From assembly GCA_023548195.1 (NCBI GenBank), contig JAJHZJ010000335.1, positions 4,063,967 through 4,127,966 on the forward strand: a stretch of 64,000 nt of DNA. Direction: 5' to 3'. The stretch's first letter is position 1. Each line of letters opens with the position of its first letter. Of this stretch, positions 10,000 through 20,346 are shown piece by piece. Under the pieces are notes generated by a model, which saw only the letters and a list, made by a program, of their open reading frames with translations, made no database searches and was not told where the DNA came from. This DNA comes from Bettongia penicillata ogilbyi (taxonomy: Eukaryota > Chordata > Mammalia > Diprotodontia > Potoroidae). Made by a program: the position numbers and the translations under genes.

Positions 10000-10180
10000 A
10001 AAAATGATATTTTAACAAAGTCACAATTTTGGAAACTGTCTAATTTACAATTTGGAAGTCCTTTCACAGCTGTAGTGGTATGAAAACTCATTAGAAAAAA
10101 ATAATTAAACTAAAAAATGACCAGATGGCAGCTCTAACATACTCCCCTAGTGAGTTAATTAACGAAGCCCATGTTCTATT
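10000..10180. other. Repeat-free AT-rich block, candidate conserved non-coding element
   Basis: Contains the palindrome GTTAATTAAC (10154-10163), an ATAATTAAAC word and E-box-like CAGATGG/CAGCTC. No repeat is recognised. Confidence 0.28.
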
Positions 10181-10189
10181 GATGGCAGC

Positions 10190-10425
10190 ATAATCTAGTG
10201 GAAGAAGCACTGATTTGCATCCGTTAAGACTTGAGTTCAAATGGTGCTTTGGACACTCACTAAATGCTGTGTGACTCTGGACATGTCATTTAAACTCCAC
10301 TTCTCCATCAGTCAAATGGGGATAATAGTCATACCTAGCTCCAAGGCACTTGTGAAGATCAAAGGAGTTGATGCATGATGAACCCTTCGAAACCTGAAAT
10401 AAGTACCAATTATTATTGTTACCAT
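10190..10425 (+). mobile_element. MIR SINE
   Basis: 'gcataatctagtggaagaagcac' start, 'cttgagttcaaatggtgc' B-box region and CTTCTCCATCAGTCAAATGG at 10300-10319, with a '...ggataatagtcatacctagc' 3' part. Confidence 0.8.
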
Positions 10426-10560
10426 GAAGAGTCCAGAGCGTTCATGAACGGAGAGCTCGGCCTTAAAATCAGAAGGACCGCTGTGCAAGTCTCATTTGTG
10501 ACATATACTAGTTATGTGACCTTGAGCAAGTCACTTTACCTGGGCCAAGAGAAAAAGTCT
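10426..10560 (+). mobile_element. CORE-SINE 5' half
   Basis: A second forward SINE directly downstream: 'ccttaaaatcagaaggaccg', GTTATGTGACCTTGAGCAAG at 10511-10530. It stops before the 'cctcatctgtaaaatg' core. Confidence 0.65.
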
Positions 10561-11756
10561 AACTCCATTCCTGTCCTCAAACCCAGGTCTGGTCTCTGAC
10601 TGAGGCTTACAGTACATTATGTCAATGCTGCACAAAATGTCATCTTTCTGATGTCACAGCTTTAGGGGCCATATTTTCAAGCCTTTCAGCAGGTCTGGCA
10701 ATGCTGAGATGTTGAAGCCCCTCCCAAAGGAGTCATATTTTGTGTTGCAAACAAGGTTTCTCAAAAATCCCACATGTTCACACTTCTCACAAAAGTGACT
10801 GGCCAACAAGGCTGGAGAAGTCATTTCTCATTTTTAGTCCTTTGTATCTGAGTGAGGGAAAAATCAACAACTCCCTAAGCCCAATCAATCTGTCTTTGCC
10901 CACTGATAAAACACTTTTTATTTCCTTTCATGGATTCAAACTTCACTAAAAGGCAAATTGTATGAGGATATGCCCCCAGGAACAACGAGAGTCTGTGTCC
11001 ACGCCAGTCATTTTCTGTTCTGCCTGAATGTTTTCTCCTTTTCGAAACAGACACTGTACAGAAACAGGCATTAAAATAGGTCCTGTGATCTCCCTAATTG
11101 GGATCTAAAGATCAACCCCAAATGAGGGAAAAAAGCATTCCAAGAAGTTATGACTGAAAATACCAGTGCAAGACCCTACAGTCGTCCCTTTGGGCAAGGA
11201 TCTCAGATGGGACACCAGGGAGGTTTGGGGGCCCAAAGGCCTCCTGGGCTACTTACTTCCCTCAACCCCGCTCCATCTCCTAAAACCTCATGCAGGAAAC
11301 AAAGATGGTACGGGACACGCCTTTCTTAGGAGCGGATGACCAGCTGAGGCATCTGGGGTGTTAGTACCAGGAAAAGAGTCTCATCTTACACCCAACTCTG
11401 CCCCCCAATTGCCATCTGATGTGAATAGGAGAGGGACTGGTTTCTCTAGCTGGCCTCAACTGCTTTCCATCCTTTCTTCACAAAAAAAAAAAAGAATTAA
11501 GGTTCTTTCATCTCCCATTCCACTCTGTATTTCCTTGGGGAGCAGATTTCAACCCAAAAAAGTTAGAAAAACTAATCTATAATTAACAGAACAGAGATTC
11601 CACAAGATCTTAAAAGGCTAGACTGGTAACTTCAACATTATAAAATTATGTTTAATTAGAATAAAAAGGCTAAATAATGGATCAACAAGTAAATTGTCAA
11701 ACTGCAAGATGAAGACACATAGTTGAATAAATACATACATAAATATTTATATTTAT
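10561..11756. other. Long stretch without recognised repeats or genes
   Basis: About 1.2 kb with only short frames (74 codons or fewer) and two short A runs (11481-11492 and nearby). The A/T-rich part at 11580-11756 grades into the microsatellite. Confidence 0.45.
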
Positions 11757-11874
11757 CTTTAGATAGATGATAGATAAGATAGAGATACAGACAGAGATAA
11801 AGACAGAGACATAGACAAACATACAGACACACAGATAGACAGATATAGACAGACAGACAGATAGATAGATAGAT
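11757..11874. repeat. GATA/GACA compound microsatellite
   Basis: GATAGATGATAGATAAGATA grading into GACAGAGA units, then (GACA) and (GATA) runs ending at 11874. Confidence 0.9.
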
Positions 11875-11884
11875 TTTAAAAGAT

Positions 11885-12420
11885 CTAGGGATAATTAATA
11901 GACTGCCAGTTCAACATGTGGCAACACTGTGGAGAAACTGTCAAAAGAAGGAAAAGGGGGAAAGGCCAAAAGGGGAAAGAGGAAAGGAGACACTGACCTC
12001 AGGCTGTCCTAGCAGAAATAGAGGATGGAATAAAGCCTCTGTATTCCACCCTGGTCAGCCCCCAGATGCCACATTTTTGCAATTCTGGAAGCTATCTTAA
12101 CCAAAAAGACTGACCCAGTGAGAGCACCCCGAAAAGGGTGAAAAAGAAAGTAAGGGGAGGCTGGAAGTCAAGTTGTAGAACTGAAGGCTATTTAAGCAAG
12201 AAAAGAAGATTTAGGGGAGAAATGATAGCTGTCTTTGAAGATTTTCTTGATAATCACATAGAGCAAAGATTACACAGACTTTCACTGGGTAAAATTAGCA
12301 CAGATTATGGCATAAGGAAAAACTTCCCAAAATGATTACTGTCCAGAAATCAAATGGCATGAATCAGTAGGTAATGAGTCCCTGGTGACTTGGAAGTATT
12401 CAAACAGAACTTAGCGGGGA
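11885..12420 (+). mobile_element. L3/CR1-type LINE, 3' end
   Basis: CR1/L3 words occur in order: 'ctgtattccaccctggtcag' near 12038-12057, 'gaagatttaggggagaaatgatagctgtc' near 12205-12233 and 'ataaggaaaaacttccc' near 12312-12328. The window's best-ordered plus-strand L3 piece. Confidence 0.8.
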
Positions 12421-12424
12421 GTGC

Positions 12425-12605
12425 TAAGGTTACTGGATTGGGAGTCAGAGAAGCAGGTTCAAATCTACGTTCTGATGTTCACCAGCTCTATGGCCTTGGA
12501 CAAATCCTTTATCCTCATAGGGTTTTGGCTTTCTCATCTCTAAAACAAGGGGGCTGAATAAGAGAATCGTTAAAGTTCGTCCATCCTCTAAATCTGTAAC
12601 TAGAC
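12425..12605 (+). mobile_element. MIR SINE
   Basis: 'ggttactggattgggagtcagag', 'caggttcaaatctacg' and 'ctatggccttggacaaatcc', with the core 'ctcatctctaaaacaaggg' near 12534-12552. Confidence 0.75.
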
Positions 12606-13519
12606 AAGACTCATGGCTTAGGATAGGGAGGAAAGAAGCAAGAGGACCAGATGTCTGCTTCCTCGTTTTAAACATGTAGCGGTTGGCCCAGAGGTGATCT
12701 CTACATACCTTCTAGTCCTAAAAGTCACTGATTTTAAGGATAGCAAATGTTTTCACTGCTCCAATTTCATATTTGGCTGAAGTCAATAAGGTACACTTCC
12801 AAGCAAAACTAAGTAAATGAATAAAGTCCAAGCCCTCTACCTGGGGGAGGGTCCAAATTCCTGCTTTTGGGAACGCACTAAATGGAACCAAGATCAGTCC
12901 AAGGTGCAAAAGGCCCCAAACACAAACTAGGACCTTATGGGGAGGAGACAAGGCCCAGATACCCAACAGCCAGAGCAGCCTCCTCCAAGTCACCTCCACA
13001 TCCAGCAGACTGAACATAATAACCCGTAAATGTTTGGTTGCAGGGCCACCTGAGCCTAGGACATCGGCAGCTCTGTTTCAGAGACTAAGATCGCAATCAC
13101 CCAAGTGATCCCCGTAAAGCCAGGTTTCTTTGGCAAGATATTCTAATGGCACTTCATTTAAGGGCTAAGAGGAAATTTTCCACCATTAACAAATTAAATA
13201 TCAGAAAGAAATGACTTGGTCCCTGCTGTTGGGAGCAAAATATCTCATCTCACTTGTGGCTTCTGACATCCAGCCAGAAATGTGAGCAGGATTTAAAAGG
13301 ATGAAGGCTGAGCAAATGCTGTTAACAGTCCTTCTATGACATGCATCCATTTTACTCAAAATTGGGTGTTTCACCAAGGGAACAGGAGAGGGGCAAGAGA
13401 AAAAATGGCAGATAGGACGGACAAGCACCTGCTCTCTTAGGCTAGGCCCAGGGGGCAGAGGTGGCCCTCGGATCCCACCTACCCCAAGGAGAATCCCAAC
13501 AGTGTGAGAGCTGGGAGGG
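12606..13519. other. Stretch without recognised repeats or genes
   Basis: About 0.9 kb of mixed sequence. A 99-codon minus-strand frame (12718-13017) is free of known motifs. I treat it as chance. Confidence 0.45.
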
Positions 13520-13789
13520 GCCTGAGATCATAGAACGCCAGAGCTTAAAAGAGGCTAAAGGAGAAAAGGTCCTACATGCACCTAATATTTTATATTGAGC
13601 TTTATAACTTGCAAGGCACTTTCTACATGATATCTCTGAGATATCTGAAATGATTATTATTTTACAGATAAGGGAACTGAGCATGAAAGCAATGACATAA
13701 CCTGCACATGGGTCACACAGTTAGTAAGGTCTAAAGCAGGATTGGAACTCAGACCTTCCTGACTCTAAAATCTAGCATTCTCTCCATCA
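13520..13789 (-). mobile_element. CORE-SINE (MIR/THER-like)
   Basis: 'agatcatagaacgccagagc', 'ttgcaaggcactttctac', 'attattttacagataaggg' and 'aactcagaccttcctgac' follow the reverse SINE order. Two overlapping SINE pieces are possible. Confidence 0.65.
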
Positions 13790-14385
13790 GAATATTCATG
13801 GCAATACTTTTTCTGTAAGCAAACGACGAGAAACAAAGTGGATGCCCATCAACTGCGAGTTGGCTAGGCAATTTTGGTGCATGGATGTAACATAATCTAT
13901 ACTACTATGCCAAAGAAAATGATTGGCAGGGAGAAATCAGAGAAGCATGGGAAGCTTCCTATGAAGAGATTGAAAAGGAAACTAAGCAGAACCAGGAAAA
14001 TAATATACTGGATTACAACAATGGGAAGAGGAAGGGGAAGGGAGCAAAGGGGAGGAGAGAGGAGGGGATGGGAGGGGAGAGGAGTGAAGGCGAGGAGAAT
14101 GAAGGAGAAGGGAGAGGAGGGAGGGAATGGGAGAGGAGGGAGGGGATGAGAGGGGAGGGAGGGGATAGGAGTAGAGGGAGGGGATGAGAAGGGAATGAAG
14201 GAGAAGGGAAGGGAAAGGGGGAGGGGGAGGAGAGGACAGCAGAGGAGAAGGAACAATGCTGTGGAATTATAATGAGCAGACTAGGTGCCAAAGATGAAGA
14301 AATGTACCTCTCTTCTTTCAACTGGAGAAATGGAAACCTGTGGTTGTGTCCCATGGTCTTTATGGTCAGACTCAGTTAACATGGG
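13790..14385 (+). mobile_element. L1-type LINE 3' UTR fragment with GA expansion
   Basis: 'acaaagtggatgcccatcaac' near 13835-13855, 'cagagaagcatgggaagc' and 'taagcagaaccaggaaaataat' match the conserved therian L1 3' UTR block (compare 'tggatgcccatcaat...tggaata' in other L1s). A purine tract interrupts it at 14021-14252. Confidence 0.6.
14021..14252. repeat. GGAGG/GGGA purine tract
   Basis: About 230 bases of almost pure purine on the plus strand in variable GGGGA, GGAGG and AGGGA units, inside the L1 fragment. Confidence 0.9.
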
Positions 14386-14389
14386 GGTT

Positions 14390-14985
14390 GATTTGACTGA
14401 GCAGCCTTTGTCTCCTCACAGAGGGCAGTAGGAAGTACGTGGTGTACAGGTGAGCAGGCTGAAGCATGTAACCTACACCCTAGAGGAGAAGCATGCTCCC
14501 GTATCTGCTCTCTGGGACCAGCATGGGTCACCATATTGAAGCTGAGTTCAAGGGTATTTTGGTCTCGTTCTTCTTTACCTTCTGTAATTGTTGAGTATCC
14601 CATATCTCTTGGTTCTGTTTTCTTCCTTCGGTGTTGGTTTATCTGAGGCTCCCCATTTCTCTGAATTTTCGTGCTCCTTTCTTTAGGGCTTACCCCCATG
14701 GGATGACTTGGCCCAATCGATGGGCACTGAAGTTTTCCCAATATTGTCACTGTCGTTGCTTGTGGGGTGAGGTGGGGTTTGTTTTCACTATGACAGAGAA
14801 CACTGCTAAAAAGATCATGTACGAAGGCCTTTCTTCTGGTGCTGACTTCCTTAGGATACATGCCCCGTGGTAGGATCTCTGGGTCAAAGCATATTATTAG
14901 ATCCATCTTTAAGAGGTAATAGAGAAAGCAGCTGTTTCTGTGACTTCTCTGCCAGTCATCCAAATATGGATCAAGTTCCAACTAA
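14390..14985 (-). mobile_element. L1-type LINE 3' UTR fragment, opposite strand
   Basis: Read on the minus strand it contains 'tttgacccagagatcctacc' (about 14896-14877), 'tgcccatcgattgggcc' and 'acagaaccaagagatat', the same L1 block as the neighbour. A 201-codon open frame (14376-14981, minus) lies entirely in it and has no relation to L1 proteins. Confidence 0.6.
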
Positions 14986-15474
14986 ACAAGATCCATCTTG
15001 ATCCATAAGAACATAAACAGTTTGATTTTGTAGCATTTAAAAAAAAAAATCCTAAGCACTTAACCACTTCCATCTAACTGTCTCCAGGTTAACCAGCTCA
15101 GTACCAGAACCAATCACTGTCCTCAACAGAATGGCTCACAACAGCAGCAGTGCTATCCATGGGCTCTCCCAATGAGGGCCAAAGACTTCATCCTACAGGC
15201 CCAGAAAACTGTAAGTTAAACAGCTGACTGTAAATTGTCCTTGTCTAAAAACCTTGGGATTATACCCCTATATTCTCTCTAGAAGAGCTTTTTCTATATC
15301 ACCAACCAGTAGCACTTCTGTTGGCAAACACTCTCAAATATCAGTTCTTTATGGGGGAAAGTACTTGGCGAATTGCCACAATGGCAGTCAGGCAGAGACA
15401 CCCAAATAGCTGAGATTTGCCCCAACTTTCCAGTAGGCAAGATGTGAAAGGATTCTTCATGGCTCAGAGATCTA
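14986..15474. other. Non-repetitive stretch
   Basis: No feature recognised apart from an A run at 15038-15048. Confidence 0.45.
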
Positions 15475-15612
15475 CAGCTGAAGAGATCTTAGAAGGCCAT
15501 CCTGCCCAACCCCCTCATTTTACAGGTGGGGAGACTGAGGTCCAGGTAGCAAATAGCAGAGTCACTGATTTGAATTCGGGTCCTCTGATTCATGCTCAGT
15601 ACCCTTTGTAAC
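15475..15612 (-). mobile_element. MIR-type SINE
   Basis: 'ccaaccccctcattttacagg' near 15507-15527, 'ggggagactgaggtcc' and 'gatttgaattcgggtcctctgattc' in reverse SINE order. Confidence 0.8.
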
Positions 15613-16084
15613 TATGAGGCCAGGAGGCTAAAGCCACAGCCCTCTTCTCATAGATGTGTCTATGTAAGCAATTTATGCGCTTCCCAGACATGCTGATGAT
15701 AAACACCAGAATTAGAGCACTGGATGTTAGCCGTTCGCACCCAAGTGACACCCAGGAAGCCAGAAAGGGCAATGAAGGATGTACACACCTGTACCCAGAC
15801 AAGCTAAGACTCTAGGAATGTAGTAGATAACCTTGTCCAATACTCAGTGGAGCTCACATTTAATGCCTATAATGGGCAGTCCAGAGAGCTCAGCATCAGA
15901 GATGCCTGGGACATGGCCTGGGCCCTCGACATGCTCACAGTCTGGTGGGAAACCACGGAATCCCACAACCATAGCACACTACTGAACCTGAGTCCATCGA
16001 CAGCCCTCCAAATACCTAAAGGTACCTCTCAGTCCTAAATCTTCTCAAATTAGATATCAAATAATCCACTGAGAACCTATCTGT
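15613..16084. other. Mostly unassigned, with a possible L2 scrap
   Basis: The part at 15870-15960 ('gacatgctcacagtctggtgggaaa') faintly resembles a minus-strand L2 tail. The rest is unassigned. Confidence 0.35.
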
Positions 16085-16145
16085 AAAGCACTCAAGACAG
16101 CGTCTGACATACATTAGGCAATAAATACATTTCTTTCCCTTTCCC
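16085..16145 (+). mobile_element. MIR or L2 tail fragment
   Basis: 'tgtaaagcactcaagacagc' followed by 'acattaggcaataaatacat' is the shared SINE/LINE tail. Confidence 0.45.
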
Positions 16146-16239
16146 AGACCAAACATCCCCTAGATCCCTAGTGATCATTTGGGGGCAGAGGTCTTACCCT
16201 TTTTTGTGCCCTGGACTGCACTGGACACTCATTTTGGGG

Positions 16240-16375
16240 AAGCCTATGAGCTCCTTTCTCGAATCATGTTTTTAAATGCATAAAATATGGCAGAGTGCAA
16301 AGAAAACCAAGTACATTAAAGTTCGGGGGGGGGGGGGGGGTTAAGTTCACGAACACTAATTAAGGTTGGAATACC
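16240..16375 (-). mobile_element. Old AT-rich MER-like repeat with poly-G run
   Basis: ATCATGTTTTTAAATGCATA at 16264-16283 is shared with 697-716. A run of 16 G (16325-16340) interrupts the copy before 'ttaagttcacgaac'. Confidence 0.55.
16325..16340 (+). repeat. (G)16 homopolymer
   Basis: Sixteen consecutive G, an unusual mononucleotide run and a possible assembly or sequencing weak point. Confidence 0.9.
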
Positions 16376-16399
16376 CAGGCCCTTCCCCACCCCGGCCAC

Positions 16400-16700
16400 T
16401 CTCCTCTGGATAGAAAACAAGAAAATGCTCTTAAAAGATAAAAGATGCGTACAAATAGAAAGGTCTTGCTGCTGGCTATTCATAGGCTATAAAGTGACTG
16501 GATAAACAGAAATTATGAGGAGATAAGACTCTGCTACCAGAATAAATAGATGATAAACTTTCCCCCGAGGTGATTAAAACATGACGTACCAGGAGCAGAC
16601 TAGGTGGAAATCAATCTATGCTAGGAAATATAAACCTACTTATTTAACAGACGATCAGCCTCAAGACAAATCTCAATCCCCAAAATGACTGTGAGCCCAT
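16400..16700. other. Repeat-free AT-rich block, candidate conserved non-coding element
   Basis: Words such as 'gctattcataggctataaag', 'ataaatagatgataaac' and 'tatttaacagacgatc' are seen and no repeat is recognised. MEF2- and forkhead-like cores are present but unproven. Confidence 0.27.
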
Positions 16701-16839
16701 CCCAGAGACTGGCTTAGCAGAGGAGATGCTGGACTTGGGAAGAGAAGAGGGTCACGTCATCACAGCATCTTATCTGGGCAACTGGTAAAATGGAGGACAG
16801 GAGTAGGTTTGAGAAAGCAGGAGCTGAAAAATCCATATC

Positions 16840-17000
16840 CTGGCACAGTGGAAAGACTAGGTTAAGAAATCTGGACTTCGCACCCCAGAACTCCTCTTGC
16901 CCAACTAGCCACAGGACTTGGGGCAAGTCCCCTGCTCTGTGGGAGTTTGGATTCCTGCCCCACGTGAAAGGAGGGCTTGGACCAGGTGTTCTCAAGGAGG
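16840..17000 (+). mobile_element. MIR SINE
   Basis: 'gcacagtggaaagactaggtt', 'gccacaggacttggggcaag' and the 3' part 'gggcttggaccagg' mark a diverged forward MIR. Confidence 0.6.
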
Positions 17001-17054
17001 GACTTGGAACAGGCTGTGAGGGCATCAGATAATCCCAGTAACAACTTCTACCCT

Positions 17055-17175
17055 AGAAACAAAGTGGCCTTGTGACTTTGGAGGTTGGAAGGCCTGGCTC
17101 CAAGGCCCGCCTCAGACCCAGCCTGGCACTCTAAACAAGTCCCAGGCTCTCTCAGTGCTTGAGGCCACTTGCTAG
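17055..17175 (+). mobile_element. SINE fragment
   Basis: 'ggttggaaggcctggctcc' followed by 'gcctcagacccagcctggcactctaaacaagtc' looks like a tRNA/CORE-SINE 5' half. Confidence 0.45.
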
Positions 17176-17199
17176 GATAATAAATGACTGAGAAGTTGC

Positions 17200-17455
17200 T
17201 GGAAGTGCTTTGGGAGAGGCAGTTTGCTAGAGTTGACCAAAAGAGCTTTGTGAGGGTTGAATCTTTGCTTGGGTTATCTATTTGATTCTCACAATCAGCC
17301 CAGGAGGTAGGTGAACATTATTATCCCATTTTACAGATAAGGAAACTGAGGCAGAAATGAAGTGACTTAGGATCCAAAAGCTCAGAGATGTCCCAGGTGG
17401 ATATGAAGCCATATCTGAGGCCAGTGTCCTATCTTCTATACCAGGTTTTAGCCGT
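17200..17455 (-). mobile_element. CORE-SINE (MIR/THER-like), near full length
   Basis: 'attctcacaatcagcccaggaggtaggtg' near 17284-17312 and 'cccattttacagataaggaaactgaggc' near 17326-17353 are classic reverse SINE words. Confidence 0.8.
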
Positions 17456-17514
17456 TCAGACTTCATTTTGTAAGCTACCTCTAAGAACTATCATTTAATA
17501 AGTGACATTACATA

Positions 17515-17640
17515 AGTCAGCTGCCCTCCCAGTGACTCAGTTTCTTCAGCTGTCAAATGAGGGAACTGAATTAATACTACCTCTAAAATACAGTTTTGTC
17601 CTCCAGGATGCTGCTAAAAGCTAGATATAAAAGTTGCTAA
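17515..17640 (+). mobile_element. MIR 3' half
   Basis: 'tgactcagtttcttcagctg' then 'tcaaatgagggaactg' is the MIR core, with a decayed 3' end. Confidence 0.6.
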
Positions 17641-17694
17641 TGTTGACACACCAGTCTATGCTGTATTAACAGTGTTAGAGTTTGGTCTAGTGCT

Positions 17695-17856
17695 TCTTTT
17701 ACAACATGACTAATGTGGAAATATGTTTAATATGATTGTGCATGTATAACCTGTATCAGACTGCTTGCTGTCTTGGGGAAAGGGAAGGAGAGAGAGAAAA
17801 AAATTGAAACTCAAAAGCTTAATAAAAGTGAATGTTGAAAAACATTTAAAAAAAGG
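17695..17856 (+). mobile_element. LINE (L1-type) 3' terminus
   Basis: ACAACATGACTAATGTGGAA at 17701-17720, then 'taacctgtatcagactgcttgctgtcttgggg', a purine patch and an A-rich end. The same terminus recurs at 26462-26632, so it is a family end. Confidence 0.55.
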
Positions 17857-17879
17857 AAATAACTCTTTAAAACATAGTG

Positions 17880-17995
17880 TTAGAGTCCTATTTAACCCAT
17901 GACACTCCCTCCCCATTTCACAGATGGAGAAACTGAGTCGCATAACCCAACTAGTTAAATGCTGATCTCCCAGCTCTTGCTGTGTGGTAACAAGG
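17880..17995 (-). mobile_element. MIR-type SINE fragment
   Basis: 'cccatttcacagatggagaaactgag' near 17912-17937. Confidence 0.6.
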
Positions 17996-18324
17996 ATCAT
18001 TTGGTGTTGATTCGGTTTCTCTAGCCATCACCAAGCCGCCCCAGAGTGCCCCAATTTTCCTCATTCCCGTCTTGAGGTATATTGTCCACCACTACCACAA
18101 CGGCATTTTCATGTTACCAAAGAAGCTACTGAGGGAGTGCACAACGTACTGGCCTCTTGAGCAGATGCTTCTCAGGGAAGGGAGAGGCCTTTTCCTGAGG
18201 CAGAATGGTCAGCCAGGAAGCCTCCAGCTCAGTTAGTAATTAATCCTCGGTCAGAAATGTCCCAATACTGAGACCAGAGGTCATGGCTGGCCAATTAGAG
18301 AAGGAGAAACTCTATGTCCCCAAC
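17996..18324. other. Non-repetitive spacer
   Basis: No repeat or gene recognised. Confidence 0.4.
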
Positions 18325-18470
18325 AGGATCTAGCAATGACCTCTGGGTCAGGACATGCAGGTTTATTTCCATCTTTCCCAAGGTGTGACCCAAGAAAAGT
18401 GACTTAGTACCCAGGAGGTCTTTGCTTTCCCCTCTGAGAAATGGGGAGAATCCTGGCAAGCAGGAATTCT
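18325..18470 (+). mobile_element. MIR SINE, diverged
   Basis: 'aggtgtgacccaagaaaagtgactt' and 'ctctgagaaatggggagaatcc' give the MIR order. Confidence 0.5.
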
Positions 18471-18574
18471 CTCACCTGTTGCCCCTTCTACCATCTTCCT
18501 TCATCCACTTTACAGTGAGAAAAAATGTTTCCTCACATGCAATCATGAGTTAGTGGGAGTTACCCTTTCAATGA

Positions 18575-18735
18575 GTCTACAATATTGTTTAAAGAGACCA
18601 GTAGGTTCAACCCCTTCATTTTACAAATGACCAAAATGAGGCCAAGGAGGGGCAGTGCTTTATTCCAAGTGACCCAAGAGGTAAATATCACAGCCAGGAT
18701 TTGCACCCAGGTCTGACTCCGGGGCCACACTTGCA
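18575..18735 (-). mobile_element. MIR-type SINE
   Basis: 'caaccccttcattttacaaatgac', 'aagtgacccaagaggtaaat' and 'gatttgcacccaggtctgactcc'. Confidence 0.75.
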
Positions 18736-18869
18736 GTTTCTCCCAAACAGTCCCCAAAACACAGCCCAGTTACCAGGGGCACTGAGTTCTGCCAAATGAC
18801 CTTTAACTGCCTCCATCCCCAAGAGGTGACTAAATTGGAGGCATTATATAACCAGGGCCCCATCCCATC

Positions 18870-18960
18870 CTTTACCCCTCCCATTTTACAGATGGGGAAG
18901 TAAGAACAGAGGCTCAGAATCCACTCCCCCAGTGTGGGCCAATGAGTCAGTGGGGCAGGT
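18870..18960 (-). mobile_element. MIR-type SINE fragment
   Basis: 'ctcccattttacagatggggaagt' near 18878-18901 with a diverged remainder. Confidence 0.55.
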
Positions 18961-19439
18961 CTCCTGACTTCCTGTGGAACACCCTCCCCACTCAAGGCCA
19001 CCCCAGGAACAGGCCCTGCTCTGAATTTCCCAGGAGCCTAGCTTAGCAGCAGACATCAGGAAATGGCACCATCCATTTGTGGCTGCACACAGATCCAGCT
19101 CCAGAAAGTGCTTTCTTTCTGGAGACAAAAGGCACATACACCATCATCCCACAATGGCCACCCAGGATAGAACCCAGCCCTGTCCACCAACCTCCAACCT
19201 CCCAATTTAACTTCCTCTTCTCCCCTTTCTTCTCTTACTAATACACTTCCCACCAAAGGCAGAGGAAAAGTCTCATCTGCCTGACTGGTCAGCACATTCC
19301 ACTGAATCAGACCATCTGGGCCACAGACAAAATGACCAAGACGTTGCCCATGCCAGCCTCCTTCCATCCTCACTGGACACTGTTACCATGCATCAGCCAA
19401 CCGCACTGAACACAGGACAAACAAATGTGTCACTATTTT
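18961..19439. other. Non-repetitive stretch
   Basis: Nothing recognised. The overlapping minus-strand frames (83-113 codons, 18660-19373) show no domain. Confidence 0.45.
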
Positions 19440-19725
19440 TAATTCTGGCTTCCACGCAAGGACCAGGTTTCACCAAACTACTTGCTATATATGACAATCC
19501 ATCTCCCTCTGCTAGGCCTTTGCACAGGTGGTATCACTTGCCTAGAATGCTTTCCCTCCTCACCTCCATCTCTTAGAATCCCTAGATTCCTTTACATCCC
19601 AACTCCCACACTAGGTTTTTCCAGATTCTACCCTTCCCCCACCCCATTTATCTCCCAAAGCACTTTGCATATATTATATTTACTCATCTTTACACATCTC
19701 ATTTCCCATCCCCCACTAAGTAGAC
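19440..19725 (+). mobile_element. L2 LINE, 3' end
   Basis: 'ctaggcctttgcacaggtgg' near 19514-19533, 'gcctagaatgctttccctcctcacctccatctc' near 19540-19572 and 'tttacatcccaactcccac' follow the L2 order up to the near-3' 'cactttgcatatattat' block. Confidence 0.8.
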
Positions 19726-19734
19726 TGATCTGGC

Positions 19735-19870
19735 TTTAGAGCCAGAAGGGACCTTAGGCACCATTCAGTCCCAGGCCTCATTCTACAGGTTCTACAGATA
19801 AGGAAGTTAAGTCATGTACCCAAGGTCACAAGGTGACCTGCTGAATAAAGAGGGTAGATCCTTGTGGCCC
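19735..19870 (-). mobile_element. MIR-type SINE
   Basis: 'tagagccagaagggaccttagg' near 19737-19758 and 'gttaagtcatgtacccaaggtcacaagg'. Confidence 0.7.
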
Positions 19871-20033
19871 CCACTGTGGATGGGAGAAAAGAAAGCCTGT
19901 CTGGTAGAATCCATGGAGAACTGTCATTGCAAAGTCTTCTAGGACCTTAAGGCTCCTATGTCCTGGCCCAGCCCAGGCCAAGTCTTCACTACGCCACACA
20001 CAAGAAATGCCAGAAGCCATGGTCAAAGGAGCT

Positions 20034-20077
20034 CGCGGGGAGGGGCAGAGGGGGAGGCGCGGAGGGGGAAAGGGTTA
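20034..20077 (+). other. GC-rich patch with G-quadruplex pattern
   Basis: Runs GCGGGGAGGGGCAGAGGGGG followed by AGGCGCGGAGGGGGAAAGGG. It has four or more G runs and two CpG-containing GCGC/GCG words, but is far too small for a CpG island. Confidence 0.55.
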
Positions 20078-20084
20078 CCACAGA

Positions 20085-20300
20085 AAACAGAAGGCCCAAG
20101 GAAAACATGAGAGGTGTCTTCACATACTCAAAGGCTGTTGTGCTTGGCTCCAGCAGGCACAATGGGGCATTAATGGGCAGGCATTTACAAAGAGGCAAAC
20201 TGAGGCCTGATGTAAGTTAGGCAAACTTACTACCAAGTCAGAGCTCCTACTAAATGGAACAGGTTATGTGGGGTGGCCGTGGGCAAGCGACACATCAGTG
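20085..20300 (+). mobile_element. L3/CR1-type LINE, 3' end
   Basis: 'catactcaaaggctgttgtgc', 'acaaagaggcaaactgaggcctgatgtaag' near 20188-20217 and 'actaaatggaacagg' fit the L3 3' order. Confidence 0.65.
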
Positions 20301-20332
20301 GAGAAGGCCACCAGGAATGCAGGGCTGAGGCT

Positions 20333-20346
20333 GGGGGGGGGGGGGG
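20333..20346 (+). repeat. (G)14 homopolymer
   Basis: Fourteen consecutive G, the second long G run in the window. Confidence 0.9.

Noticed and set aside
11757..11874. Regularly spaced repeats, considered as a CRISPR-like array
   Set aside because: Units are 4 bases without unique spacers. It is a microsatellite in a mammalian genome.
14376..14981. 201-codon minus-strand open frame
   Set aside because: It lies entirely in an L1-type 3' UTR fragment and matches no L1 protein. It is a chance frame in repeat sequence.
20034..20077. CpG island
   Set aside because: Only a few CpGs over about 45 bases, far below any island criterion.
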